Assembly (NCBI GenBank): GCA_031310005.1 | Contig: CM062379.1 | Span: 2,666,001 to 2,730,000, forward strand | Source of the DNA: Dactylellina haptotyla | Taxonomy: Eukaryota; Ascomycota; Orbiliomycetes; Orbiliales; Orbiliaceae | DNA: 64,000 nt | Direction: 5' to 3' | Part shown: positions 1 through 11,043 of the stretch, one piece after another | How positions within the stretch are numbered: the stretch's first letter is position 1 | How the letters are laid out: each line of letters begins with the position of its first letter | Notes under the pieces: model-generated | Databases searched by the model: none | The model's input: only the letters and a program-made list of their open reading frames with translations | What the model was told of the DNA's origin: nothing | Program-made: the position numbers and the translations under genes

Positions 1-1066
1 GGAGCAGTCGCTCGACACTTTCGTCAATATCTCGAATGCTAATATCACCCTTATCCAAGGCTGTTTTAAGGGCTTTACCGCGCATCTTCGGTGGACCTGG
101 CATTTCGAGGTCGCAGCCAGCTTTGACACTCTCAACAGTGGAGTTCGTACCACCCCAATCTGATATTACAGCCCTTTTGATAGTTAGAATTTTCGGTAGG
201 TAAGTGAGCTTGTGTAATCGTATGTACCTTACCCTTTAAAATTCCATTCCTCCCTAAGAACTTTTTGTAGAGTGAATGGGTTCATATCTGCGTGCAAACC
301 GTTCACCAGGTTGTAAGACGACATTAATGCCCAGGGATCAGCATCGCGGATAGCAATTTCGAATGGCTTAAGATAAAGTTCTCTCATCGCTCTTTCTTCC
401 ACAATACAATCAATTTGCATCCGGATGGTTTCTTGTTCATTAGCCACGAAATGCTTGATAGTTGCGGCAACGCCTCCTGACTGCAGACCGTCTATGTAAG
501 CTGCGGCCAGCTTTCCGGTGAGAACTGGGTCTTCTGAAAATGATTCAAAGTTACGCCCGCCAAGCGGGGATCGATGGAGACAAACGGTCGGAGCAAGCAG
601 AACCTGTGCTTGTTTGGCTTTCGCTTCCCGGGCTAATGTGGACCCGACTTTTTGCAAAAGTTCGATATTCCAGGTTGCGGCAAGAGATATGCCACAGGGA
701 AACAGTGCAGCCTTCAAAGAATATATTAGCAGCTTGGTTCACACAACCGGAACAATAGATTGATTTACAGGCGTCCCGTCCGTGAAAAACTCTCCTCTTG
801 CACCATTAGGTCCATCAGTAGTTTTGAGACTACCAACATTCAACTCTGGCAATGGCTGTGTCCGCCAAAAGTCCTTGCCAGAAAGAAGGAGTATCTAATA
901 GACATGGGTGGATCTGTTAGAATTTCAAAGCCTATCTTGCTCTCAAATCTCACAGGGCACAGTGCCCAGTTTAAGCAAATACCTTCTTCTCTTCGCTGAG
1001 GCGAGCTACCATGGCTTTCAGTTTTGCATCCTCGGCTTCATTTTCAACATTTTTCTGTCCAGCCAT
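1..1066 (-). CDS. GH3 beta-glucosidase, 5' part (C-terminus off the left edge)
   Basis: Retaining beta-glucosidase of glycoside hydrolase family 3, which releases glucose from beta-linked oligosaccharides. The model on the minus strand is 1066-983, 894-769, 711-233 and 173 to beyond 1, and the frame is continuous across all three introns. The start MAGQKNVENE is chosen because it is the only upstream ATG in phase with exon 2. Visible motifs are TTDGPNGARG (about residues 53-62), PCGISLAATWN, the KHFVANEQE loop and SDWGGTNS. The Asp of SDW (about residue 235) is the family nucleophile. No signal peptide is evident, so a cytosolic-type enzyme is likely. The C-terminal GH3 and fibronectin-like domains are outside the window. 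Confidence 0.88.
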
Positions 1067-2179
1067 TTTGAATGCTCTATGAATCGAAATATCAAACTTT
1101 CTTTTATGAATCGGAATATCTCATATCCATACTGATTATTCGGACGGAGCTACCAGGTGTTTAAGTAGAAGTTTCATCTTAGACCCCCGCTATTTTGTAA
1201 TAAGATTTCCACAAGCATTCGGTAGAGTGCTATTATACCACACGTATTGATCTTCAATTCTTCCGGCATCATGCAGAAATAACGGATAATCTTCTGTGAA
1301 CCGCCTCACTGTCCTCGCCCCAGAGGCTTGACAGTGAGCTCGTACACCCATGTTTTAAACTACTGCACCGTTTGCTACATTGTCTATGCACTGTGGAGGA
1401 AACCGAGGTCCTTGGCTCAATTCTGTCGTTGGAAACCAAGGTCGAGTTGGATTTTAGCTATTTAGCCTGTTTATCCGGTGTCATTTCGTGTCACCTCTTT
1501 TTATTGACCAACCCCAATCGATGCAAGCCTTGACCATGCTTATCAGGGTTTGGCATATCGGGACCTGCTTAGCTCCAGATTCTGCAGAGCCAATTGGTTG
1601 GTATCAAGCGAAGTGTCGACTACCAGGTTTTGGCCGAGGATTGTTCCGAGCGGCCAGTTCCGGGAGAATACTAGGTAGGTCGATCATCAGGATCATGAGA
1701 AGCTAACCCAGAAACCAGCGGAGTATCGGACCTGGTTTTCCGATGCGAGTAACTAAGAAGAAATACGAAATTCAGCATTCACATGTATTACCCAAAGTAG
1801 CGATTGCTGCCTTTCCTGAATCTTGGTAGTACTTGGCCAAGGTTAGCAAGACTATATTAATGCAACCTTGTTGGAGATTGTCGTAGATTTTGCGTTGTCG
1901 AGATGATAGTTATTCGAGATCAGCCTTCATTGACATGATGCGCATTATGATAGTACGATCTTGATTCTATTTAGCAATGAGCGCAAGCATCGTAGCTACA
2001 GTTTCAATTGGAGCGTAAAAGATCTCCCCGAATGTTACCCTAGCGTACCTCCCAAACGCACTGGATCCTAGGAGTGATATAACCATGCTGTGGGCAGACT
2101 ATATCGACGCAACATGCAAAATGTCAACTCTCACACCTGTTGATAGCATATTCCGAACTTCCGTACCCCTACCGCCATA
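1067..2179. other. intergenic, shared 5' flank
   Basis: No gene is supported. Both neighbours read away from this interval, so it should hold both promoters. I see no convincing TATA box. It contains a perfect 9-bp inverted repeat at 1305-1313 / 1330-1338, listed separately. Confidence 0.5.
1305..1338. repeat. inverted repeat / hairpin
   Basis: CTCACTGTC at 1305-1313 and GACAGTGAG at 1330-1338 are perfect reverse complements. Inside the 16-nt spacer CCTC and GAGG can pair as well, giving a compact stem-loop in the intergenic spacer. Confidence 0.6.
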
Positions 2180-4120
2180 ATGTATTTCAGCACGTCGCCG
2201 CTATTCGTTTTCACCGCTATTAGTCTTGTAAATAACTGTCTTGGTGGAAATAACGTCGAGAGAGCCCTTACAACGACAACTACTATAATATATCAAACAA
2301 TCAACGATCCACTAACCCTAACAAAAACACAATGTGGCTGTTTTCCCCTATGCGAGCAAGTATCATGGAGTGTCTTTCCTACTACTACTACTACAGCAAG
2401 CATCCCGACAGCATTCGTTCTTAGTGGGACCGGAGACTTGGAAGACTACTATTTTTCACTCGGCAGCAGTGGAAGAGTTACTCTGGCACAGTTGGGGGAT
2501 GCACCTCTGGCATCCTTGACGCTAGATATTACAGGTTTTCTCCAGAATTTCCTAGATTTATCAGAGCTTGTCCTTTTACGATACAATACAACAATCTTGG
2601 AAAATTTCACCGGCGAAAATCAAACTGTTCTCGATGTTTTACGAGAAGTTCGGTTGGCTGGGGAAAACAATTTATTAGCAGCTGATTTCTTGCAAACATG
2701 GTTTTTGGATGCGGAGAATGGCCAACTGGAATTGTTAAATGACGAGGGGGTACTTTGGAAGTTCTACTTTACTACCGGAACATTTTCGAAGCGAACAGTT
2801 GGGAATATCGTTGAACGGGCAACCCAAAACGACATTTTTATGTTGCCCTCCAATATCACTCTTGGCCCAGATAGCATCTTTAAGCCTCTCACGTTATCGG
2901 CACGCCAGGCGGACCAGTTTCCAAGCAGCGCGTTCAGTTCAATTTCGACTTCTACTAAGATATCAATCACCAAGACACAAACTAAAAATCCCACCGGCAC
3001 AGGAGCTGTAAGTCCGGGCACAGGTACTGGCACGGGTACTGGCACGGGTGCAGGTCCGAATAGCAGCGGGCCGGCTAGCAGCCTTAATGCATATGATATA
3101 ATCACCTCGTACAGTCTGCAGGGATATTGCAGTTCTTTGTTGTCATACGGTATTCCATCCTCGATAGATTCCAGCACCGTGTTTACGACTACCAGCACCA
3201 GCTACGACGTCATCGAAATAACGACCAGCACAAGTTCTTCTATCGGAGAAACTTACAGCGTTAGTTCCCATATCTCCGAGGTGCCGGTAACTATCGTGAA
3301 AAGACAACGACCGGAAGATCAGCGTAAGAACTTGGGTCATCAATATAAGAGACAAGACGTGCCAAGTGTGCTCCAAAGCTACCCAACGTCTGAGGTATTG
3401 TCAGGTTGTTCAAAAGCAGTAACATCACCCACAGATACCTCCATAAGCTCTGATATATCTTCGACGGAATTGATCATTACTCAGGGAAGCACTTCTACCA
3501 GTGTATCCATTGATGTGTCGATATCAACATCCGTTTCTGCATCACTCTCTGTTCAGACGTTCGGAGGCATTGGTGCTTGGCAATTTGTTGATGCTTCAGG
3601 CCAGACGACTACTAACAGTAATGGGAAATACCTTCAGATAAATACTTTCCAACACACCGGGTTCGATACTTATTTATATCTTGATCCGGGCAATGGTGTC
3701 ATAAATGGCCAACCCATTGCTATCGTTCCAGATGAGGGTGCCAATACATACACAATGCAAATCATGAAGAACGACTATCCACAGTATCAAAACATTTACT
3801 GTTTCAAACCTGGTAATGCCGCTGTAGGCGATCAGCAAGGCCAAATGTTGACTCCAGCAATTTGTGCGAGCAGAGGGAAGACACCAATCAAGTTTCTCTA
3901 TGATAGAACCACCAAAACTGCAACATTAGACAATACCGGAACATATGCTAGCAGTCCTTTGTTTCCTTGGATATGCTCGGAAACAGTAAACCTCGGTGGT
4001 GGTAGTACAACAATTGTCAACTCTCTATGGTTTGGCGCTTCTGACCTCGGCACGACTATTGGGGGTGGCATTACCTGTGCAGAGGCTTCCAGGTCGTGGG
4101 TCGTTGAACGCAAACCGTAA
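2180..4120 (+). CDS. secreted Ser/Thr-rich surface (adhesin-like) protein
   Basis: A single uninterrupted frame of 646 residues. The start has a hydrophobic leader ending near NNCLGG, typical of a secreted protein. The N-terminal half is a folded-looking region with TAFVLSGTGDLEDYYF-type strands, which may be a DUF7908-like domain (I cannot confirm this). It is followed by a Gly/Thr spacer at about residues 275-290, with repeating GTGTGTGT encoded by near-repeats of GGCACGGGTACT, and then a Ser/Thr-rich linker. Two dibasic KR sites near residues 375-392 look like Kex2 sites and would divide the mature protein in two. The C-terminal domain (about 458-625) has four or more Cys and repeated Tyr/Asn/Gly strands. 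No GPI tail is visible. Likely a cell-wall or extracellular adhesin; the function is inferred only from composition. Confidence 0.7.
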   Translation: MYFSTSPLFVFTAISLVNNCLGGNNVERALTTTTTIIYQTINDPLTLTKTQCGCFPLCEQVSWSVFPTTTTTASIPTAFVLSGTGDLEDYYFSLGSSGRVTLAQLGDAPLASLTLDITGFLQNFLDLSELVLLRYNTTILENFTGENQTVLDVLREVRLAGENNLLAADFLQTWFLDAENGQLELLNDEGVLWKFYFTTGTFSKRTVGNIVERATQNDIFMLPSNITLGPDSIFKPLTLSARQADQFPSSAFSSISTSTKISITKTQTKNPTGTGAVSPGTGTGTGTGTGAGPNSSGPASSLNAYDIITSYSLQGYCSSLLSYGIPSSIDSSTVFTTTSTSYDVIEITTSTSSSIGETYSVSSHISEVPVTIVKRQRPEDQRKNLGHQYKRQDVPSVLQSYPTSEVLSGCSKAVTSPTDTSISSDISSTELIITQGSTSTSVSIDVSISTSVSASLSVQTFGGIGAWQFVDASGQTTTNSNGKYLQINTFQHTGFDTYLYLDPGNGVINGQPIAIVPDEGANTYTMQIMKNDYPQYQNIYCFKPGNAAVGDQQGQMLTPAICASRGKTPIKFLYDRTTKTATLDNTGTYASSPLFPWICSETVNLGGGSTTIVNSLWFGASDLGTTIGGGITCAEASRSWVVERKP

Positions 4121-4955
4121 TCGTGATAATTTGACTCGTGATTTATTATATAATAGGTTCACCAGAGGCTTAATTTTTCAACGTAAAATATGTTTCTATT
4201 AAACTTGAATTAACCAAAAATGTCGAGAAAGCTCCTTTTACAAAAAAAACCTAAAAATGTGTGTAGATTAGAACAAAGTTCTTGTTTGCCTGCAAGTGTC
4301 CATGTCCGTGTACTAGTGTAGATTCCAAGTGGGTCTGGTTTTAAGGGACCAATTTCAGGAGTCTCGTAACCAGACTTGTGTTGTGCCGAGCAATTTCAGG
4401 TCGGCAAACCACCACGGTACCCCAATGAATGAAACGGAATCGTGCACGGGCCATAAAGCTCAATGTATGCCGACAGCCGTACACCAAATATGCTGTCGAC
4501 AGATTATTATAGACCTGTGGTATACCTGCGCATGTTATATGATAGTTTGATGTGCTTGCTAGCATGTTCGGTGTCTGATGCGAGACATGCTCCTTGGGCA
4601 TATATTCGGCTCTGATATTCTGTGCCGTAGAAACTGTGATCCTGTGGTGCACATAGTGGCCATGCATGGTTCTTTCCTCCGCGCTTGGGCCGAGTGTTTG
4701 TGAAGATACCAGGTCTTTTCGGGTCGCGGAGGGATCTCGGGTGAATCAAGCTACACCAGGAAATCTTCACATCTCAAATCAAGCTCAAACCCAACCTCAA
4801 TTGCCCACGAAGAAACGTCGCAGCCCGACGACGGGTCGAATCTAGGCCGTCCGGCGACCATCCCGATTCCGCTCGAACGATTTCTCGGTACGCCGAAGGC
4901 CATTTCTGGTGACTAACCAGGGTGACATAATACCCGGCCGCCGGGCGCGACAACA
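4121..4955. other. intergenic
   Basis: This holds the 3' flank of the surface protein gene and the promoter of the DUF202 gene. Overlapping frames of about 60-108 codons exist on both strands but lack introns, motifs or coding character. No gene is called. Confidence 0.45.
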
Positions 4956-5860
4956 ATGCATGAGTTGCAGCAAATAAGAAGCCGAAGAGATGGCGACATC
5001 GCGGAACAAAACCAAACTGCCCCTTGGAATGAAGGGAGTACCAGCCACAACCCTGGCTTCAGCGGTTACACAGAAAGGCAGGTCGACGATAGGCCACAGC
5101 CAGAACCTGCTAATAGCTATCTTATCGATAAGGAGCCGGGGCAAAGCGAGACCATTACGAGCACGGGTGGTAACGGGGCGCCGGATGAGCCGTTGCGGCA
5201 GCGAAGAAAGTCTTTCGGTTTCAGGCCATGGTTCTTTGGACTGGGAAAAAACCGTTTCAGTCGAGAGGTGCCATGGGATGGTGTTCGTGATCACTTAGGT
5301 AAGTCGAATTACAAAATTTCTCCTATAAATTTTGGCAAAAAAGGTCTTTTCCCAGCTGGATTCTCCATCTATCCAATATATGTATAGTGAACTTCTCAAT
5401 TAATTTTTATCAATAGCCCTAGAACGAACGTTTTTAGGATGGCTCCGCACAAGCGGGGCGTTCGCGATGACTGGGGTCTTATTAGCCCAGATATCAGTTA
5501 TCGTCCTCAAGGACGAAGCTATGGCTCAGCAGATGGGTTTTGAGCCAAAGCCCGCAGCTAATCACGATAAATATTCGTCTATGCCGCCGATACACAGAGC
5601 CGCTAAGCCTTTAGCAGCTGCTACTGTTAGTATAGCTCTGGCCACGGTCACCATTGGTGTATTTAGATTCCATTTCAGCCAAAAGGCGCTGATAGAGGGA
5701 TATGCAATCTCCGGGGGCTGGCTAATGTTTGGTCTGGCTGGCATGATGCTTAGCGTGAGTGTCTAGACTGCGTTCCATTTACCTTTGCTTAAGTTGCTGA
5801 AAAATAATATAGTTCCTCATCGTTGTTTTCGTTCTCACAATTGCTTCTTCCGACCCATAA
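4956..5860 (+). CDS. DUF202 (YidH-type) membrane protein
   Basis: Three exons, 4956-5298, 5417-5754 and 5813-5860, give 242 residues. The introns have GTAAGT and GTGAGT donors and ATAG acceptors. Residues 1-105 are a polar, acidic/basic cytosolic tail. The junction of exons 1 and 2 creates LALERTFLGWLRTS, the signature of DUF202, followed by three hydrophobic segments. The last segment is completed by the 16-codon terminal exon. Fungal DUF202 proteins are small three-helix membrane proteins of unclear function, related to the membrane part of VTC complex subunits. The short final exon would be missed by simple frame calling but is needed for the third helix. Confidence 0.85.
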
Positions 5861-6988
5861 TCGGCAGGAGAAGATGCTACAACTTTATTAGATTCAAGCA
5901 GAACTAGCAGCACCTTTCTTCTTCTTCCAGATCAATAATGCGTCGGCTCGCCTAAAAGCGAAGCGGAGGCATGGAAATCGGCCCATATAGAGGAGGATCG
6001 AAATCTAATACTTAATGTTCGGTTTACAGTCGACGAAATTTCGATATTTAAACGCAACGTTGAAAGCTTATTTCAAGTCAAGGCTACTATTTTTATCATG
6101 ATATATAACACCTGTCTGATGCAAACTTAAAAAAAGATTAAGACAGAACATTCACCATGTTAATTTAAGACTGGGTTTACAAACGCCCTCAAAAACTATA
6201 CTCATCTCAGGTACATGAATTCGAACGCGTGATGTATGCACCTGTACTAACCTGTCCAGCGACATTCCGCATGCCTCGTTTCGAGATCAATCCGGCAAGG
6301 GTTCTCCAGATTCGGCACGTGGCGTTTGATGCGTTGCCGTTCTAGCCCCAACATGCGGACAACGCAGAGCGGAACGCCGTAGAAACTTTGGTAGTCAACA
6401 TTTCGTCATAGCCCCCGAACTCTATCGTCAACCAAGGAAAATGCCCTCTCCCCGTGCAAATCGAAATATTCCTGCTTTGGCGAGGTTCCGACCCAGATGC
6501 TGGAGGGCGAGGAACTTTGGGGTATCCTAGCGGGTCCGTTTGTAGTATATACACACCGAGGCCCACTCTCCAGGATTTGGATGCCAAAATGGCTGTTTTA
6601 AAGCTGGTTAAGACCGAAATCTGCATGAAAATCCACAACATTCCCATTACCAGCCCAATCCGATCACTGTGACCTGCAGATAGTCCGCCGCCTCGAGATC
6701 TGGGTTTCTTGGTTCCGACAATCCTCAGGGTCCTCCTCCTCCTCACCCTCTCTCGCCTCTCGTTTCCCGCTCCAACTTGTCCCAATACGATCCTAATTTT
6801 TTTTCCTTTCATCAATATTGAGTCTATTATATTTTTGTGAGGTTTCTATTCTGCTCGTGGTATTCTATGGACCGGCTGGTGCTGGCCAAAATACCGCAAG
6901 CGGTCTTATAAACCTCGACTGTTGTACTTCAGAGCGCCCGTAAAAGCAGGTATCGAAACGGCGTTGTGGACGGCGTGCTTCAACCCGC
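5861..6988. other. intergenic / HHK 5' region
   Basis: Upstream region of the histidine kinase. An antisense frame of 157 codons (6815-6342, minus) starts with a Lys/Arg-rich stretch and ends with SALSACWG. I recognise no domain, so it is left as a doubtful frame. No TATA box or transposon signature is seen. Confidence 0.35.
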
Positions 6989-9900
6989 ATGGCACCGCCG
7001 TTGTCGTCAACTTCCAGCCATGCGTCTATGACGCCCGATATCTTAGGCTTTGCTGCTTTGCAGCATAGTCCCAGTCCTGCTCTCATTCTTTCGGGCAGTA
7101 CCAAACAGATCCAGTTCTGCAATTATGCTATGGAGAGACTCTTTCATGCCGTTAGGGTGCAATCCGAAAAGCAATCGGACCCTTTCTCACGGACACCACC
7201 TTTGACTTCGGATATGGTCAAGGGATATAGTTTGTCTGAAATGGGCGTCGGGTTAATGCAAGAGGGTTCCGCCATTTTTATTGAATTTGACTGGAATCGG
7301 TCCGTATTATCTCCGCCTTGAAATCACCAACATGCTTGTCAACATGCTTTTCATCGTCCCCGTGAAGACATGCTAATGGAATAGGCATTCAGACTCTTGG
7401 ATGCTCTTAGGCCCCGAACAGAGAACCAGCTTTTCCCACACGAAAGTTTGCCCGATAGTGATCAATCAACAATCAAAAATGACCACAGGCGACTACTCGA
7501 GCACAACAGTGACCATAGTGAGGACGGCCGCCTGAAGGATGCCTCAGTTGATGTCGTCTTCTCATTACCTCAAATCAAATTCAACTTTGGGTCTACTGAA
7601 CAAGACCCTGGGTTTTTAAGAGGAGTCAGCGCGTTCACTTCCGCCAGTTCCCCATCCGGCAATGCCCGTTTCGAGGGTAAATGCATAATTACGCCGTTCG
7701 ATGCGAGCAATATACCTTGTTTCCTCCTTACCTTTGTTAGCGTGGGTCCAGTTGACCTCCATGGCACATCGTCAACGCCCTTACGATCATCAAGGCTCCC
7801 TCTTTCCTCCGGTACATGGGTCAAACAAACCCTAGCTGGTGAAACATATTCAATTCTCGCAGACGATGATATTGATCTACAGGCGATGGAAATTGCCGCG
7901 ATGCAGCAAAATCAGCTGACCGTTATCCAGAAAATGGCGGTAATGAAAAATGCGGTGGTAAGAAATCCCTGGAGTATCAGATACTGGATGCCGCTAACAT
8001 AGCAAATTTGAAGTTGGATACTATGGCAGTCCCAGGTTCGTTTAATAACACACCCCTGTTTTAACATATTCAATTACTAACTTGACCAGTATTTGCAACC
8101 TGGCTGGATGGTTCGTGTACTTTCGCCAACAAATCAGGTCTATACTGGGCCGCAGTTGATATCCCGGCATCTGGAGATAGTAAGTATCATCTGCATATTT
8201 TCTGGGTTGTCTTTTCGAAACAAAAGAAGGGAACAATATGGTAACAATATGAATCAAGTTGGATTCATGGATAACAACTGGACATCAAAGTTCAAAGTAT
8301 ATGACCCTGAGTTTAAAAGAGAACTGGAGACAGAAGATTACCCTTTATTAGTATGGACCCATATGCTACTTTGCCACTCCGCAAAACTTGAATAACTAAT
8401 AATTAAATAGAGACTATGTCGCTCAAAAAAGCCGCTAGTATCTCAGAAAGTGTGTTCTCCTAGCCGTTGGATTGCATCAATTTTGAGAGTACATATACTA
8501 ATACTCCGTTTGCTAGGTTGGGCTAGCCAACAAATATGGAGAGAGGAAGGTTTTTGATGTTGCTGGAGAGGGGATATTGAACGATGCTGGAGAATGGATC
8601 GCCGGTTTGATCTGGTGCAGAGACGTCACGTTGATGCAAGAGGAATTCGAAACCAAACTTGCGAAGCAAGCCAAGGAAAACGCCAGACGTATGGACCCGC
8701 TACAATCGATTTCGTTGCGCAAACACTAACGCAGTTACAGTTGTCGCGAAAGAGCTATCAGCAAAAGAGGCCAGTCGTCTCAAATCACAGGTGAATAATC
8801 AGATCTCTAAAAAGTGCTGTTGGAAAGATGGGTGTTGACCACTCCACTGGACTAGTTTCTGGCGAACATGAGCCATGAAATCCGAACGTAAGACATTTAA
8901 TACACAAATAATTCTTTAATGATGAGAATTTTACTAATCAGGCTTCCTTTTTAAAGTCCAATTGCCGGGGTTTTAGGCATGAGCGAGATCTTGCTTGATA
9001 CCGAGCTGTCAGACGAACAACAAGAGTACGCCGAAAACATACAACGCTCCGCTAATGCCCTACTCACGGTAATCAACGATATTCTCGATTTTTCGAAGGT
9101 CGAGTCGGGCCGACTAGACGTTGAAGAGGTTCAATTCTCTTTGGCCCTTGTTCTGTCTGATATTATCAGAATGATGGGTATTCACGCCGAGAAAAAGCGA
9201 CTGCATTTCATCACAGAAATCGCGGACGATATTAAATACGACATAGAGGTTCTGGGAGATCCTGGTAGAATCCGCCAGATCCTTACCAACCTTCTTAGCA
9301 ACAGTATCAAATTTACAATGAGTGGCCACGTTAAATTGACGGCTAAGGTGGAGGAGGAACTACTGATTGATACCGACACAAATAAAATAGTTCCCAGTTT
9401 AGCTGATGGGGCTGAAAAGTATATCATTGTCAAATTTGAGGTTGAAGACACGGGAATTGGGATCAAGGACGATGTCATGAAGACCTTGTTCACACCTTTT
9501 GGTCAAGCGGACTCTTCAACAGCCAGAAAATATGGCGGTTCTGGCTTAGGATTAGCGATTTCAAAAAACGTAGGCCCCAACTCTTCAAAGTTTGATCATA
9601 CGCCCTCAAAGCTAATAGTCGCTTAGTTGGTCGACCTAATGGGTGGAGTCATCAAACTCGACAGCGGTATGCAGTACTACCCTTTTTATTTACAAAGACT
9701 TGCTAACGTAGTTATTCTGCAAACAGTCTACCAAAAGGGAACTACTGCGACATTTGTAAGTGCACAAAACCGCTAACCTTAGCTTTTTTTTCCGGCTCTT
9801 ATTTGCTAACCTTGACACAGAAAATTCCTTTCCGTACTCCCGTATCTAGATCGCCTAGGTCTTCCAATGGAGACATACTATTGGATCTCGATAGCGTGCC

Positions 9901-11043
9901 TGAAAGACTACAGAACGATGCAAGCGTTTCCCTCAGAAGCGTGAGCGAGTCAAGCACGAGTCCTAAAATTCAGGCTACCGGAGGTGATCCCGTGACGCCT
10001 CCAGTTTCGCCCCTTCTCCGTGAGACTTCCCGACCGGAGACGAGAGCCGAACCTTCGAATAGAGGCCAATCACTTAGCAAATCAGCCTTTCGAAGTCGGT
10101 CCCGTTCGGCGGCTTCCTCAATCTCCATACCGCCATATTTACAATCAAGTATGGATCCAAAAGTCATCCTTCCCATGGAGAAACGACACAAGTTGCATGT
10201 TTTGATAGTTGAAGATAATCAAATAAATCAACAAATTGCGACTAAGCTTGTGCAAAAGGTGAAAACTTGCTAAGCGTTCCCATCTTTCTTCGATACAGAA
10301 ACTGACTAGCAATTGAATCAGCTCGGATTCAACGTTTCCGCTGTTTCGAACGGGCAAGAGGCTCTAGACTACATCATCGAAGCAAACATTAATTTCCCGA
10401 AAGATGCAGCCATAAATATGCCCACGCCTAAAGCAAGAGCAAATTATTCTGCTTCAATACAACGTCAAGTACAAGACCATATTGATCGAGAAGAGCACCC
10501 AGGCCGCTCACCCCCACCTAATGAACATTTGTACAATAAGAGCGAAGCTACCGCATGTAGTAGGATAGTCCCTGATCTAGTCCTAATGGACTGTCATATG
10601 CCTGTCTTGGACGGTTACTCGGTAAGCATCTCACCTCAACACACTCTTTCCCAGCATATCTCTAACACCAGTAGGCAACACGGGCTCTCCGACTTCTTCC
10701 TGAGCCCCTTGGTTACATGCCCATAGTTGCGATGACTGCCAGTGCCATCAAAGGTGATCGAGAGAAATGCCGAGAAGCCGGGATGAGTGACTATCTGAGT
10801 AAACCTGTCGTCACATCCAATCTCGAAAGGATGCTAGTGAAATGGTTAAGTTATAGTGGAGAGGACCACTACCAAAGCATCAGGATGACAGGTCAGACTC
10901 CACCGCGAGAGAAGATAAAACGGCCTAACCACATCAATTTGTCAGAAATTGACTCCAGTAAATATCGAGCTCGACTAGGCGGTCAAATCGATCTCTCAGA
11001 GAAAGAGCTGAGAGCTGAAAAGTCGCCAAGGCTTGGGAAGTAA
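6989..11043 (+). CDS. fungal hybrid histidine kinase (PAS-HisKA-HATPase-receiver)
   Basis: A two-component sensor: it autophosphorylates on His and passes the phosphate to its own receiver, then presumably to the YPD1-type phosphorelay. Exons: 6989-7303, 7385-7939, 7981-8035, 8090-8179, 8259-8350, 8411-8449, 8517-8688, 8735-8790, 8856-8887, 8957-9569, 9627-9666, 9727-9755, 9821-10258, 10322-10621, 10675-11043 (1064 aa, in phase throughout). Domains: an uncharacterised N-terminus; a PAS-like domain from about 291; H-box FLANMSHEIRTP with phospho-His about 465; N-box QILTNLLSNS; G1 VEDTGIGI; G2 GGSGLGLAIS; receiver from about 820 with VEDN, acceptor Asp in LMDCHMP (about 931) and Lys in SKPV. 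No transmembrane segment is seen, so it is likely cytosolic. The receiver carries an insertion of about 65 residues. The second intron (41 nt) is unusually short; the start ATG is the most likely, not proven. Confidence 0.9.

Noticed and set aside
6342-6815. 157-codon minus-strand frame upstream of the histidine kinase
   Set aside because: No recognisable domain, no splice or promoter support; kept only as a note in the intergenic entry.
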